Assembly (NCBI RefSeq): GCF_010389155.1
Contig: NC_057767.1
Location: 24,997,723-25,061,722, forward strand
Direction: 5' to 3'
Origin: Erigeron canadensis
Taxonomy: Eukaryota > Streptophyta > Magnoliopsida > Asterales > Asteraceae
Length of the DNA stretch: 64,000 bases
The position numbers were made by a program, and so were the translations under genes. Position 1 is the stretch's first letter. Each line of letters starts with the position of its first letter. Of the stretch, positions 43,313-56,754 are shown one piece after another. The notes beneath the pieces are model-generated. The model saw nothing but the letters and a program-made list of their open reading frames with translations. It had not been told where the DNA came from and did not search any database.

Positions 43313-45594
43313 TATATATTTATTTCAACGCAAAGTTAGTGCATAAATGTATATAGATGTAATATATATTTATTTATAATTATATCTATGTATCTCTATA
43401 TATAATAGAAATTAAGGCCGTTGTATTGGGAGGACCGACCGGGGAGAAAAGTGTGTCTGACTAGTCAAAGTCAAGAGGGTGTATGTACTTCTAGATTGTA
43501 ATAATAATGAGTTAATAATTTATTTATTAATTAAGATTTAAGAATAGAAAGTTTGGCTAATTGGTGTGGTGCAAATCTTTATGGGTGTTTCTATTATTAA
43601 AGTAATTAAATTAATCGTTACATAGTGGATTGGTTATAAATAGTGATTGAAGTATGTACCAATCAATAATATATTCTTTTTCCAATTAAAGTAGATATTG
43701 TTTCTTTTTAAATGTTTTGTTTATGTGAGAGTTGGTGGTATAATCTAAAGCAATTATCACGTTTAATTTCATTTCAAAAATTACAATTATTTCTAGAAAG
43801 TCAATTAACCAACTATAGAAAATTCATCTGCATCAACACTATGGTACTGTTACTTCTACACCCGTCATCTAGATATGACTAATTTTTCAAAACATGAGTT
43901 TTGGTTAATTGTTTACTTTTTGTAAATCAAACTTAATTGAATGCGTAACATTATTACAATATTTTGTAAATCATCTATGTATGTTGTGTATGTAAATTTT
44001 GTTTCTAAGTTCTTTATTTTTTTTATTATTGATCGCATTATAATAAAATACTACTGATAAAAAGCTCTTTAACTTTTAGTTTCATTTATACGAGTACAAC
44101 TTTTTATACTTTAAACTTTTATATAAAATGTAGAATTATAAAAGTTTATACATGTATCGCTTCGTTTAAATCACTAGAAGGGTATCACGTAATGTGACGA
44201 TAGTGACGGCGACGGGTGCTTCAGGAGTTAGTAGTGTGGTTATTAATATAAAAGTAAATGATGTAATAGGGATTAAGGATTAGGGAGTAGTGTAGTTATT
44301 TTAAGGGTTTGGATGTATGTCGTAAACAATTTAATTAAGGATATTCATAGGTGTATTATGGGTAATCTCATTTACTATTTGAGAAAAATGAAAAAGAGAG
44401 TTTATTTTATAGATTAATAAAGATAACTTGTTCTTAAAATAAGTAATCGACTTTGACCAACATTAAAAATGAAGTTATATATATTTATTGTCAAGATGGC
44501 AAAAAGAAAATAATGATGTTTATATGCAATCTCATAATACACTAAACAAATTTCATCTTATTATTACAAGCGAGTAGAAATGGGTGAACTCAGCTACCAA
44601 ATCAAGATGGTTGGCACGCACGATATCAATGCAGAGAATTTAATTTTGAGAAGGTAATGGGTGATGGTATGAAGTCGCCCCACTCTCCCCATTAGCACTC
44701 TTCTCACTTTTAATCTCAAGCTGATTTTCTTGATCAAGTTTAATTGGTCAGTATTGACATTTTTAGTTGACTTTCATTGGGTTGTCAACATGATATTTTT
44801 TTATTCTTATTAGTAGGGCTTTGGACTCTTTAAGTCTAGTACATAATATGAACGTGCAATTACTTTAATTTTACCTATAGTCGCAGGATTTGTGCATGTT
44901 ATTGGTTTATTTTTATGGTTTATATCTTTCTTTAAGAGTTTTAATAGAATAGGCTCAAACTAATTAGTTTGTTGTAAGTTACATCCTTGAAGACGGATAT
45001 AAATTGTAAACAATGAAAATGAAGAAAAACAAGGTTGTAACTCGGAACAAAATTAACGACATCATGGATGTTACTCGCAATAAAACTAAATAGTTTGGAC
45101 CTATTGGATACAAATTCTCCGAAAGGGATGTAAACACAAAAAGAAACAAACTACATGGATGAATCCCGTAATAAATTCTTAATTTTATAAAGTTATGATT
45201 GCTTTAGAAAAAATTACATCTCTTCTAAGATTTTTCTCTGAAAGGTATATCATATGCTTTTTGATCTGGTACATGCTGCAAAGTCTCTTCACATGATATA
45301 TTTTAAATCTATTGATGAGAAACCTCTAACGTCCAGAGATTTGAAGAAAAAAACCCACTCACGCTTATCATAAATGAAAATTAAGATATTTGTGAGGAAA
45401 TGAGGTATAAATGAGTGTGCATTTTGCGTGTTTCATTTTAAGTTTTTCGATAAATACTATTTTTAGATCCAATAAGTGGTATGGTTGGATCAAATGGTTA
45501 ATATTTTGCTTTTGAAGACAGAGGTCAAAGATTCGATCTTCACCTCATGTAAAGGCTAGAGGTACTTTATTATTATTTACAAATAATCTGAAGT
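43313..45594. other. Upstream flank of esterase and intergenic
   Basis: No gene recognised. It holds a Helitron-like end at 44174 and a tRNA-box-B-like phrase (agattcgatcttcacctc, about 45529) that could be SINE-derived. Confidence 0.4.
44174..44197 (-). mobile_element. Helitron-like 3' end, weak
   Basis: On minus: stem TCAC-attac-GTGA then ...CTAG followed by T (44174-44177). The sequence to the right (atagtgacggcgacgg, aaatgatgtaatagggatta) resembles that after the ends at 49648 and 58781. Confidence 0.4.
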
Positions 45595-45607
45595 AGACTC
45601 TCTACCT

Positions 45608-48206
45608 TTTTTGTTTTTTTATTTTTTTGAACAGCTAAGATTTTATTGATATTATAATAATAGAAACATTACCATTACAAATACAATAAAAGTGATGTAC
45701 TTGTTGCCCATATATGCCAAGGATTACTAGCTTTTCTATCACGATTAGAAATCCAAAAGTAAGAAAGAGATGTGATAATTTGAACGACGTTGCCACAAGA
45801 TTCCTCGCTCGCCCAATGAAGAACATTATTTAAATGCTTCCAAATCGACCACCACCACACAAAACAAGTAGCCAATGTTTAAACTTCGACGGGAGTAACG
45901 AATCATTTATCCAAGCTATCATCAAGTCGGGTCTAGCAATAGGCATGTCAATACCAATCCAATCAATGAAAAGTTGTGCTATTTCAGTATAGAATGGACA
46001 TGAGGAGTGAAGATGTTTAATACATTCCACCTGGTAGTCACATAAAGGGCAAGTAATGATATTAATCTCCACTCCCCTACGACCAAGGTTTAATCGAGTC
46101 GGGAGACGATCACGGAGAAGCCTCCATATGAAAATGTTCACCTTTTTAGGGGGCAAATGATTCCAATACATCTTAGATGGCTCACAGGGGAGAAGAGCAC
46201 ACTCAAGAATAATCGGAATTGACGAACCGAAAAAGTAACCTCACCTGGAAAGTTCCATGCCCAAGAATCTTGACGATCCACCAACTGCACATTCTGAAGT
46301 AGAGCTGTCAAATCAATAAGTTGCAAAGCTTCTGTCCCATCTCGAATATCCCTACGCCAAGACCACGTCCATAAACCGTTTCCCCATCTCTCACTAACAT
46401 GGGCTTGTTTGTTTAGTTCCAATGCATAAAGACGTGGGAATTTGCCAGATAGAGCTTCATTTCCTACCCAAAGGTCCCGCCAAAAACTCACTGAATTTCC
46501 GTTTCCTAACCTCCTGATAATAACACTTGCAGGGACAGAATGCAACGCGTGAACCTCGATGAAATCTGAGCAAATTGATGCCCATAAACCACGACCTTTT
46601 TGACTGAAACTGTTAAGACATTCATGGCCGTGAATAGCAATAATTACTTTAACCCATAAAGCATCATTAGATGAAAGCTCTCCATCTCCATTTGTAAAGC
46701 AAAGCCAAGTTAAGTTAAGTGCATGCAAACTTCCAATACCCAAGCCTCCAACCTCTTTGGAAGCCAATGCTAACTTCCAATTAATCCATGCAATTTTTTA
46801 TTCTCATCAGTACTCCCCCAAAAGAACTTGGACCTCAATGATTCTAGCATATCATTCACTTTTTTTTGGCATTTTAAATAACGACAGATAGTAAACTCCA
46901 AGTGATCCCAAAACGGAGGAAATTAAAGTTGTCCTACCACCAAATGATAAAAGCTAGATTTGCATTCCACCTCGACAGTCTCTTTTTAAACTTTTGTACA
47001 ATAACAGACCAATTTTTAATTCTTGACATAGAAGCTCCGATTGGCACTCCAAGATAAGAGAATGGAAGCGTTTCTGGTTTACATCTCATCCTTTCAGTAA
47101 CGGAAGCAACCTCTGTCTTAGGCACGCCGATGCCAAACATTGATGATTTGTGAAAATTAATCTTCAAACCTGAAATTATATAAAAGAACTGGAAAGCTAA
47201 TTTAATCGTCTTGAAGTTGTCAGGAGACCATTCGCCCAAAATAATCAAGTCATCGGCATAAAGTAAATGAGAGGCTCAAAGTTGTTTAATCTTCATACCC
47301 CGAAACCTACCAATTCGCGTCAGATTATCTAGTGCCACATGCAAACCTTCCATTGCAATTATGAACAAGAATGGGGCCATGGGATCACCCTGACGAAGTC
47401 CCCTGTTCAATGAAAATTCCTTGCCATTCACATGGACAGAGGTCCTGGCCGACTTGTCGCTAAATCCCATATTTTTCATAATAGTAAAAAGATATTCCCA
47501 TGCGATAGAATCATACGCTTTCTCAAAATCAATCTTAAACAGAAGAAGTTTCTTTTTGTGCTGCGAACACCAATTAATCACCTCGCTTAAAACAAGTGAA
47601 CCATCAAGTATTTGGCGACCTTTAGTGAAAGCCGATTGTTCTGAGCTAACAATAGATCTGATCACCTTGGCTAAACGAGTGGTTAAAATCTTTGCAATAA
47701 TCTTATATTGAATACCAATGAGACTAATCGGTCTATAATCAGAAACGATAATCGGGTGGTCAATCTTAGTATAGGAAGCAAAGTAATGAATGCCGAGTTG
47801 CAACCTGGTGATATTTTAGAAGTGGTAAAGAATTCCGACACTGGAGCAAATATATCATTCTAAAGCAAGTCCCAGTACCGTTTTGTAAACCCGAATGTAA
47901 AACCATCCGGTCCAGGTGATTTATCGCTCCTACAACTCCATACAGCATGTTTTACGTCCTCTATATTTACCATCGAGTCTAGAAGTTCCACTTCCGACAA
48001 TGCCAACTTCTTAAAATTATCAGTTTCAATAGAAAATTTGGGTGTATCAAAATTGCTGAACTTTTGTTCAAAATAGTTTTAAAAAAACAATTTCACTTCA
48101 TTTGGCTCCTCCACCCAACGACCTTCATGCTTCACACCTCTAACCGCATTCGACCGCCTCCTCCAATTCACATGATGATGAAAATAATTAGAATCCTACA
48201 TAAAGC
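45608..48206 (-). mobile_element. 5'-truncated L1-type LINE with 13-bp target duplication
   Basis: The duplication agactctctacct flanks both ends (45595-45607 and 48207-48219). On minus the element ends in an A-rich tail (the T-rich run 45606-45632). Only the part from the endonuclease-RT linker to the C-terminal zinc finger is present, about 2.6 kb of a usual 6-7 kb. Confidence 0.85.
45830..48200 (-). pseudogene. LINE ORF2 remnants: RT and zf-RVT domain
   Basis: Non-LTR reverse transcriptase that would prime on nicked target DNA. Pieces in order on minus: linker (VNWRRRSNAVRGVKHEGRW), RT with SDYRPISLIGIQYKIIAK, LLFKIDFEKAYDSIAWEYLF, GLRQGDPMAPFLF, then across a stop LLYADDLIIL (catalytic YADD), FSYLGVPIG, KEVGGLGIGSLHALN, and the zinc-finger-like end KVNIFIWRLLRDRLPTR...CPLC. 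Frameshifts and stops separate the pieces (for example a stop just before ASHLLYADD at about 47278), so it cannot make a full protein. Confidence 0.85.
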
Positions 48207-48219
48207 AGACTCTCTACCT

Positions 48220-50453
48220 AGGTAGAGATAAGATAGATGTCTATACCAATCTTTCTCATATACCATCGAAGTATTGAAACTGATTTCGTAGAAAACGGTT
48301 ACTTTACTATTTCCAAATCCAGTGAGCAACATAATAAGAAATGAACACTTACAAATTGATTAATACCTATGGATAATCATCCAAATTTAAGAGGGCGAAT
48401 TTACTTGATTAATGTTATACAGTTTTCTAAGTTACAGCTTAAAGTTGTTTATTTACTTATATATTTTATCTTTAATTATTACGTTTAGTAAGTCACAGGA
48501 TTAGGTTATTCAGCTCATTTTAAAATCTCTACTACATTCGTATTGTAACGTTTTAAATACCGGTATTTATAGACCGGTTCCACGGTAATACCGACCGGTA
48601 GGCCGTCCGATACAACTAACCATTTTCTGATTTCGTATTTTCACTATTCTTTACCGGCAGTTTTTTCCGGTTTTTTCATGTAAACCAGTTTCTTTCTTTG
48701 TTTGAATATATCTATGACACTTTAATTAATGTTATTTTTTGTTTGTAAAACTGCTTGGTAATATATTTATTTGTTAAAGTAAAAGTATTTCATTTAAATT
48801 CTCTAAAAGCCAAATTTTATCATAGTTTTTTTTTTTTTGAGATAAGTTTTGGAATAGATATTGTTCGGTGATAAGTTTTTTTAAAATTCTCTAAAGTGAA
48901 AAGTTTATAAAATAAAATTATCGTCTTTGTCTTAAATAATTTTTGATAAACCCCACATGATATTTAACTAGATAAATGCCAATACAATGCAACAAAAATT
49001 GTGGTAACAACAGCAGTGTGATGATGTCATTAACGGATGGTCGTGGTGACAAATGGTGATGATAGTAGTGGCGAATAGAGTAGGTTATATATTGATGTAA
49101 AGATAATTGATGTAAAAAAGGTGTGATGTAATTATGTTCAGAATGAAGAGATGAGTTTTATAATTATTTTATTAGGAATATTTTTGGTAAACCATGTTCG
49201 TTTGTTGTTAGATGTTGATTAAAATTGGTTTTTCAAATAAGTGTGTTCTTTAACGTTTGGTGTTTATCCGTTGTTCGTTGAAACTTAAATGACCTCAGAA
49301 GAGCAAACTTAGGATGTGTTTCTTCAAATCAACATGTACCATAATTGATTAAAAATTATTCGAAAATGACTACAATGTAAGCTTGATTTACAATTTGTAC
49401 GATGATTGGCTGAGCTTAAACGGATGATTTCTTGGAAAATCAAAATTTACTTTTATAGATTCTACTTCATGAAAATGTTCATAAAGAGTTGAAAATGGTT
49501 CATGAACCGAACATTCAAAGTGACATGATAAAAGATGAGCATAATTCGCAAGTCTCGATCTTGTCTTGCTATTGTCTCATTTTTGGTATCGAGAAGTGGT
49601 ATTAAATCACAAAAATGGTACCATGTTTTGATAATTTTTAAGATTGACTAGCACGTTACCCGCGCAATGCGGCGGTGGTCGTGACAATGCCGTTGTAGTG
49701 GGGGGCCGAGTGTTGGTGGTGGAGACGGCGTCGAGTGGTGTGGATAATTGATGTAAATCGTTAATGAAAATATATTAAAGAATAAATGATTGGTGGTGTA
49801 AATTAATATTTTATGTTATGAGGTAACGTATGTTGAAATATTTTAAGGGGTGCTAACTGAAAATATTACATATTTTCAACACTTTCATAAATAAAATGGG
49901 TTATTTCTTTTATAATATAGCATAGATACGTGACGGTACAAGTCTAATGACCATGAGATTCATGATAAGTATGAAACGGTTAATCTTAATTATATGTCTA
50001 GGTCTAATTTATTTATAAAGTTTTGTAAGATTGATGCACAACATATAGATATAAATTTGTACAATCAATAGATTTATAAGTTAATGAAATGTCTAATTGA
50101 AAATTTGATATTGATAAACCTATAATTAAAAAGGTTTAAATTTAAAAATGTTCTTAACTAATTAATCACTTTACACATATATACGCATAGATGCGTGAGC
50201 TTGTGTATATAGTCATTATTAAGTGACCATCAACCTAAAATATGATAATTTCTTGTCACCACCTATTTTAATCACGATTAACTAACTTTTTTCAAGTGGT
50301 ATCTTCAAAAGGAGAAAGCTGCATAAAAGCAAACACATGTTGTATTCTTTACGCAATAAAAGTCATTACTATCATGGTATACAACAACGACATAACGTAA
50401 CGAAATCTTGATAAGATTTTTCATTACGCAGGCTTAAAGAAGACAGTGGTAAT
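48220..50453. other. Intergenic with Helitron-derived blocks
   Basis: No gene recognised. 48550-48640 has repeated accggt words (accggtattta, gaccggttcc, gaccggtagg). 49015-49160 and 49665-49910 carry similar ggtggtcgtgac...gatgtaaa blocks, probably two related non-autonomous elements. Confidence 0.45.
49648..49672 (-). mobile_element. Helitron 3' terminus on minus strand
   Basis: On minus: a GC-rich hairpin (gccgcattgcgcgggt) then aacgtg and CTAG (49651-49648) followed by T. This matches the classic cgcgggt...CTAG ending of plant Helitrons. Confidence 0.6.
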
Positions 50454-51095
50454 TGTTGGTGTATGTCACCCTTCGTGACGGAACACGACGTTTGTGACAG
50501 AGCCGACCCTGCGTGACGAAGGTATCCGCTGTAAGCCTTATCTAGATATGGAAGAGAATATCTCAATCTCTTCTTCCTAAATTAAAGAGATTTGTTCTTA
50601 TCTCGTCCTAAATACCAGATCTAGCATATTATTAAGAATATTCTCTAAAACCCTAAACTTATTCTCCAAGATTTCTATCCCTATATATATAGATGAACCT
50701 AAACCTAAATTCTCATTCTTTTCCTCTCCAGAAAACATACACACATATCTGGACGTCCTCTTCTTTCTATAAGAGATGCTCCAGCAACCTACAATAATAC
50801 CTCACATATCAGCAGCATGCGGCGGGACGATGAATCTCCGTCCCGAAGCCTCCCACAGCCTACAATGATTAAGCAAAAGCATCCTTGGATATCGGATATG
50901 ATAATATCCTTCCATGAGCATTCTAAACACAATCAACCAGATCCATAATCATTGGCACGATCTCAATTGGCCATATATCAAACATATTCGATTGGCGTAA
51001 AGAGATTCACTCTACCTTCGAGGAATCGCCAACAAACAACCAAAAACACCCACCGTCCCCTCTTCAAAACCTAATCTCGGTTTGGTGTACAATCA
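50454..51095 (+). repeat. Tat-like element 5' LTR (642 bp)
   Basis: It has a cttcgtgacg/acgaagg-rich start, a TATA-like ccctatatatata at about 50682 and ends gtacaatca next to the PBS. Confidence 0.9.
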
Positions 51096-51239
51096 TTTGG
51101 CGCCATCCGTGGGACTTTTTCTTTCAGATCCCACATCCACTTTCTCAAAATAACTATGATAACGTGCGTCGAACCAGACTTAATAAAGATGGGAGATGTA
51201 CCCAAACAATACATGTCATGTGCCTCCGTGTGACTTAGC

Positions 51240-51620
51240 ACAACCTCTAGATTTGAAGATCTCCCCCCTGTTTGGAGATCCCCTTTTAAATATATATATA
51301 TATATATCCGCTGCGTTACGCGGCCTCTCTGCTTTGAGGCCCCTATGTTCTCAAAAGATTTATCCGCTATGTCACGCAGCCATCAGATCTGAAGATCTTT
51401 TCCCAGTTTGGAGATCATTTTCTTAAAGCAATATCTTCGCTGCGACACGCAGCCATCAGATCTGAACATCTCCTTTAAGTTTGGAGATCTCTTTCTTAAT
51501 AAATATCTTTGCTGCGACACGTAGCCATCAGATCTAAAGATCTCTTTCCAGTTTGAAGATTCTTTTCTTAAGAAACATCTCTGCTGCGACTTGAAGCCTC
51601 CAGATTTGAAGATCATCTCG
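51240..51620. repeat. Tandem units with BglII-like agatctgaagatct core
   Basis: About five units of 60-80 bp, each with ctgcgacacgcagccatcag followed by atctgaagatct and tttggagatc. They lie just after the PBS of the 50-56 kb element. Confidence 0.75.
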
Positions 51621-52379
51621 ATGTTAAGGACCTAGTTGTTAAAGGACCTATCACAGTGGCTCACTGCGAGACAAAGGCTTCTCCGTAACGAAGGCTCCTG
51701 AAGGCTCCAAATTTGAAGATCATCTCGATTTTAAGGACCTGGTTGTTAAAGGACCTATCACAGTAGGTTGCTATGACACGAAGGTTTCTCCGTAACGATG
51801 ACGCTTCGTAGCGAAGGCTATAATCTAATGATTTGATTCAAAAATATTATACTACTATTTGGACACCCCCATTCTGTTGATAGATCTATTGCCCCATGTG
51901 GCCTCCAGATTTGAAGAGCTTTTTTGGGACATCTCATCGTTGCCCTCATGCAACCCCGAGTTAAGAAAATATTCCAAGCTATGCTTAGAACTCCACATGA
52001 TTAAACCTCTAAACCAAGCATTCACGATCTTGATACTTCTTATGACATTCGGGTCATGGTGATATATCTCTACGACATATAAAGGTCCGACACTACGCAT
52101 CGTCACGAACCGGTTACGCCACGAAGCGTGTAGGTCACGAAGACTCACATCATTATTACACGGCCTCATTGACGAGCTATGTCACAGAGGGTAATCAATT
52201 GGAACTACGTCTCCTATAAAGGCTAGCCGAAATAAGGTCCGAATATTCAAATCAAGATCTGACTTTTCCCTACAAAAGAAAAGGCTACATCTCCATAGGT
52301 AGAGTATAAAAACATCACGATTATGTTTGCCACGCGTCTTGAAGATCTTTCCACTGCCATACACAGCCTCTAGATTGAA
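51621..52379. other. Tat-like element interior, degenerate
   Basis: Contains one larger duplication (gaagatcatctcgatgttaa / gaagatcatctcgattttaa, about 105 bp apart near 51608 and 51714). No coding frame is credible. Confidence 0.5.
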
Positions 52380-52860
52380 GGACCTCTTTAAATGCTATAT
52401 AATAGCCTCAGATCCGAAGGCCCATCCACAGGCCTTCCGAAGCTCAAACCCGGCGGCCCATCCGCAGACCTTTTGAAGCTCGGATCCGAATGATCCCGCA
52501 TGCCTTATATAGACTCAGGTCCGAAGGCCTATCCAAAGACATTATATAGCCTCGTGTTCAAAGGACCATTCGCAGACCTTGCGAAGAAGACCCCACAGAT
52601 CTTACAAAGCTCATATCCGAAGGTCGAGCCGCAAATTAGGTCCCGCAGACCTTACATAGCCTCAGGTCCGAAGGCCCATCCTTATACCTTACATAGAATT
52701 ATGTCCGAAGGCCCATTCGCAGCTCAGATCCCGCAGATCCTCCAAAACTCAGATCCGAAGGTCCAGAAACAGCTCAGACCCCGCAAAGCTTTCGAAGCTC
52801 AGATCCCGAAGGCCAATCCGCATGCCTTCCGTAACTCAAGGTCTAAAGGTTCCCTAAAAT
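52380..52860. repeat. Irregular tandem units (gcctcaggtccgaaggccca)
   Basis: Some eight to ten units of about 40-60 bp built on 'cgcagacctta..agcctcaggtccgaaggccc'. A + frame runs through them (52500-52877, 125 codons) as a repetitive peptide (PYIDSGPKAYPKTLYS / PYIASGPKAHPYTLHR); it is probably a by-product of the repeat. Confidence 0.7.
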
Positions 52861-54950
52861 CTTCAGACACCCCTTAATGATTTTCACCAGCTTAGAGCTC
52901 GAAAATCGAATGTATTTCACAAGAAAAATCCGACTACGTAACTCCGATTTTCAATCGTACAAAGGAGATCCGAATCTATGGATAACCTCCAGCACTAGGA
53001 ACCGTTATCCACACTACCCAAAAGGAGGAAACGCTTGTACTAGCCTTTCCAAAGAAGGTGCAAATATTCGGGAGAACCGCAAGGATTAATCTTGGCATAC
53101 CAAGGAAACACCTCAGTTTTAGCCATAAAAAACCACGAGGAAAAGATGCTCAAAGGTGCGAAACTTTCATCACATAATTATACACATACCACCTATGGTA
53201 CATAGTCTCTAAACAAGCCGTATTACGAAGAGGTGAGTAGACGAACTCCCCTTGGTCCTCTGAGCAAACAAAATAACTCCGAAACGAAGCATCACCGTTC
53301 AGACAAGCCTTCGGTACCGAAGTCATGGTACTAGCAGAATTCCAAATATCGACACATAGAATGTTAAATACTGAAGGAAACTTGGAGGAACCCAGAGTTG
53401 ACCTGGAATTATCAGAAGAATGAAGAGAAAATGCACTCACTGGAGAAACAATGTTCAAAAAGAAAGCCGAAGGAGGCTACAACAAAAGAATCAATCCTAC
53501 TTCATTCAAAACCGACGACTATGTACTTTGGCTAAACAGCACCAGCATTACGTAATATCAATGAAAGTTGGGACCGACATGGGAAGGCCCACACATACTC
53601 CGAAACCGCCTACAGCAACGTAGTGTACTAGTTAAAAATCCCCGAAGGGGTTCGGTTGATAAAGACCTGGAATCAATCTTTTATAAAGGATTGAATTCTG
53701 TGATGATATACCCTCCTAGCGGTATGCAGGCCCTGTCACACGAAAGCAGAGTAGGACGTTACGACATGAAGGCTGTCTGTAACGCAGGATTCCGCAGAAG
53801 ATGAAGAAGGTAAGGATTGTTCCCCTATAAACTCAGGATTTGATCTTATCACTTAAGTCTAGTAAGAAGGAAATAATCCTCATGGACTCTTATAGCCTAA
53901 GACTTAGGGAAACCCTAAAAAAGCTTAACGCTTCCTCCAAAATAAATTCTCTCTATAAGAGAGAATCCTAAAGACCTCTCAAGGCATTCATAAATGCTAT
54001 TTGCCTCAGTTATTCAATATAAGCAAAAAGTCCCACGGGGACAATGCATTATTCAAAAGACTAATTGTCTCAATATAAATAGAGGGTCGTCACCTCAATA
54101 AATAAAGGGAACAAGCTGACAGGGACGCCTGAATAGACACCCTAATGTACACACAAACGTCCGTAAAAAGACAGCTCCTAAGCTGCAATATTTCAAAAGA
54201 TTCGACATATAAAAGATTGAATGTATAGGAAAAAAGCCGAAGAACAAAGTACCGGGATTTCACACGCAATAATACGAAGGCCCAGGATAAGGTATACCAT
54301 TAACAAATTTACTATGATAGACAGCTAATTTCAAGATAGCATACTCTGGTGACCCTTCGAGACGAAGCAGGTTCAGGAGCACAGAGATATTAACTTCACA
54401 ATCTTGGGATCGCTGGCAAAAGCCTCACAAACGTATGACACAAGTCTAGTATAAATGAGCAATTACGAGTCCTTAAGACTGCGTGACAAAAGTATGCCAC
54501 GCCAAAGGCTTTGCAACGAGGAGTATTCCACCTCCAAGGGCTTCGCAACGAAAAGTATGCTATTGCAAAAAGCTTCGCATCAAAGAGTGCATCAGCGCCA
54601 AAGACTATGTAACAAAGACCGTGCTTCAAAGCATCATCAAGGGAGGAAAACATCTGACCCTCAGAGCCTATGGAATGGTGCACAATGATCATACTACATA
54701 GATATTCATAGCTTATAAAGCCAGAGACAACCACATTTCCATCGTAATAGAAGATCTCAGGAGGAAAGTCTAACGAATATCTCATTGATTACTGGTAGCC
54801 TCTACTTAAAAGAACAAGACCCTAAGAAGCAATCGCCACCCCCTGAAAATCACTATAAAACCTATCCGTCGTAGATACCAGCCAAATTTACGTGCTTGCG
54901 AATAGGAATAGAGCATCGTGAAAGATGAGACGTCTTGGTCCTATTCTGGC
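52861..54950. other. Tat-like element interior, no intact gene
   Basis: Degenerate sequence with short repeats of the ttcgcaacgaagagtat type (54480-54610). No open frame has a recognisable domain. Confidence 0.5.
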
Positions 54951-55620
54951 ACAAACCCTGTAATGTTAAAAAAGGAAATGGCGGTGGAAGATGTGTGTTT
55001 ATTTCACTAATATGAACAAAGCATGCCCCAAAGATCGTTATCCCTAGCCGGAGATATATCGAAAAGTAAAATCCTCGACAGAACACCAGCTGAAATGATT
55101 TCTAGGTGCATATCAAGATCAGAAGTAAAGGGATCTATTGTTAACGAAAGATGTTGTCCGGGCTAAAAAGGATCTGCGTATCGGTGCCTGGTCGACAAAG
55201 CATTTGCCACACAGATTGGCAGAAACTTGGAGATCTACTTGAATGACATTGTAGGGACGAAGAAAACCTCTTATAAAATATTTGGAAGACCTTCGGAAAC
55301 CTCCAAACAATAAACCCAATCCGAATAAATGCTCATTCGGAGTAAAGGAAGGAAAATTCCCCGTGCCCCCAACGGTATAAGGTATTATAATAACAACAAA
55401 GGGATACGCTCTAATCCCTCGAGGATTGACAAATTAAAACAGGTCTCCCCATCAAAGATAACAAAAGAATTCCATAGCTTAAATGGAGAAGGTAAATTAT
55501 TTCGAAGAAATAAGACTTACAAAACATTAAAAATCGAAGACAGCGGCAGTTGGAGCAGATTAAATAAAAGAAAGAAGCAGCAATGTGATAGAAGAGTTAA
55601 TGTGGCCAGCGAAAGCCCAA
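54951..55620 (+). pseudogene. Decayed Tat reverse transcriptase
   Basis: Fragments in shifting frames match the RT of the Tat element at 14.4-15.0 kb: NMNKACPKDRYP (intact version DINKACPKDCYS), QIGRNLEIYLND (QIGRNLEAYVDD), NKCSFGVKEGKF (KKCHFGMEEGQF), TKEFHSLNGE (LKEVQSLNGK). The catalytic YVDD reads YLND, and stops lie between all blocks. It is a relic that shows the ancestry of the element. Confidence 0.75.
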
Positions 55621-55775
55621 CGCAGTGATTTACAAAAATCACCTTCTACTGGGGGGCTTGATGATATACCCTCCCAGCGCTACGAAGCACTCGTCGTACG
55701 AAGGAAGCATTAATTTGATTTTTCAGAGTTTAATATAACGACCTTTGCAGCTCCTCATATTAAACTTGGGGGGCT

Positions 55776-56417
55776 TGTTGGTGTATGTCACCCTTCGTGA
55801 CGGAACACGACATTCGTGACAGAGCCGACCCTGCGTGACGAAGGTATCCGTTGTAAGCCTTATCTAAATATGGAAGAGATTATCTCAATCTCTTCCTCCT
55901 AAATTAAAGAGATTTGCTCTTATCTCGTCCTAAATACCAGATCTGGCATATTATTAAGAATATTCTCTAAAACCCTAAACTTATTCTCCAAGATTTCTAT
56001 CCCTATATATATGGATGAACCTAAACCTAAATTCTCATTCTTCTCCTCTCCAGAAAACACACACACATATCTGGACGTCCTCTTCTCTTTATAAGAGATG
56101 CTCCAGCAACCTACAATAATACCTCACATATCAGCAACATGCGGCGGGACGATGACTCTCCGTCCCAAAGCCTCCTACAGCCTACAATGATTAAGCAAAA
56201 GCATCCTTGGATATCAGATATGATAATATCCTTCCATGAGCATTCTAAACACAATCAACCAGATCCATAATCATTGGCACGATCTCAATTGGCCATATAT
56301 CAATCATATTCGATTGGCGTAAAGAGATTCACTCTACCTTCGGGGAATCGCCAACAAACAACCAAAAACACCCATCGTCCCCTCTTCAAAACCTAATCTC
56401 GGTTTGGTGTACAATCA
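55776..56417 (+). repeat. Tat-like element 3' LTR (642 bp)
   Basis: Same length and ends as the 5' LTR, followed by the duplicated GTAAT. Confidence 0.9.
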
Positions 56418-56422
56418 GTAAT

Positions 56423-56754
56423 CATATATATGCAAATTATTAAGCTATGTTTATTGTTATTTGGGGTTAATACCCATGAACATTTTTTGACAATCTTGTC
56501 ACCCAACTCCTTTTGATGAATTGTATGTAATTAGTTATGTTATGTTGTAAGGATAGGAATGAATTAAGCAAACACAAACAAACGTTGTTCATTTAAGTTT
56601 TGATAAACATACAGATTTCTAAACACCAAGGGTAGTTATTTAATTAATGGTCGGTAAAGGCTTGACCTTTATGAGCAGAAATATCAAAAGGGCTTAAATT
56701 CGAATAAAAACATACTCTCTTGGGCAAGAGAGGTTATCTAGCTATAATTTCAGG
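56423..56754. other. Intergenic, no gene recognised
   Basis: AT-rich gap between the Tat-like element and the hAT MITE. Confidence 0.4.

Larger units (their letters stand above)
50454..56417 (+). mobile_element. Non-autonomous Tat-like LTR retrotransposon, 5,964 bp
   Basis: 5' LTR 50454-51095 and 3' LTR 55776-56417, both 642 bp, from TGTTGGTGTATG to GTACAATCA, with about 20 mismatches (near 97% identical). The target duplication GTAAT is at 50449-50453 and 56418-56422. The PBS tggcgccatccg directly follows the 5' LTR; the PPT is acttggggggct. The interior has tandem repeats and decayed RT only. It must have moved with proteins from a related Tat element. Confidence 0.9.

Noticed and set aside
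45475..45575. SINE-like block with box B (gattcgatcttcacctc)
   Set aside because: A and B boxes are only loosely matched and no duplication or tail was found.
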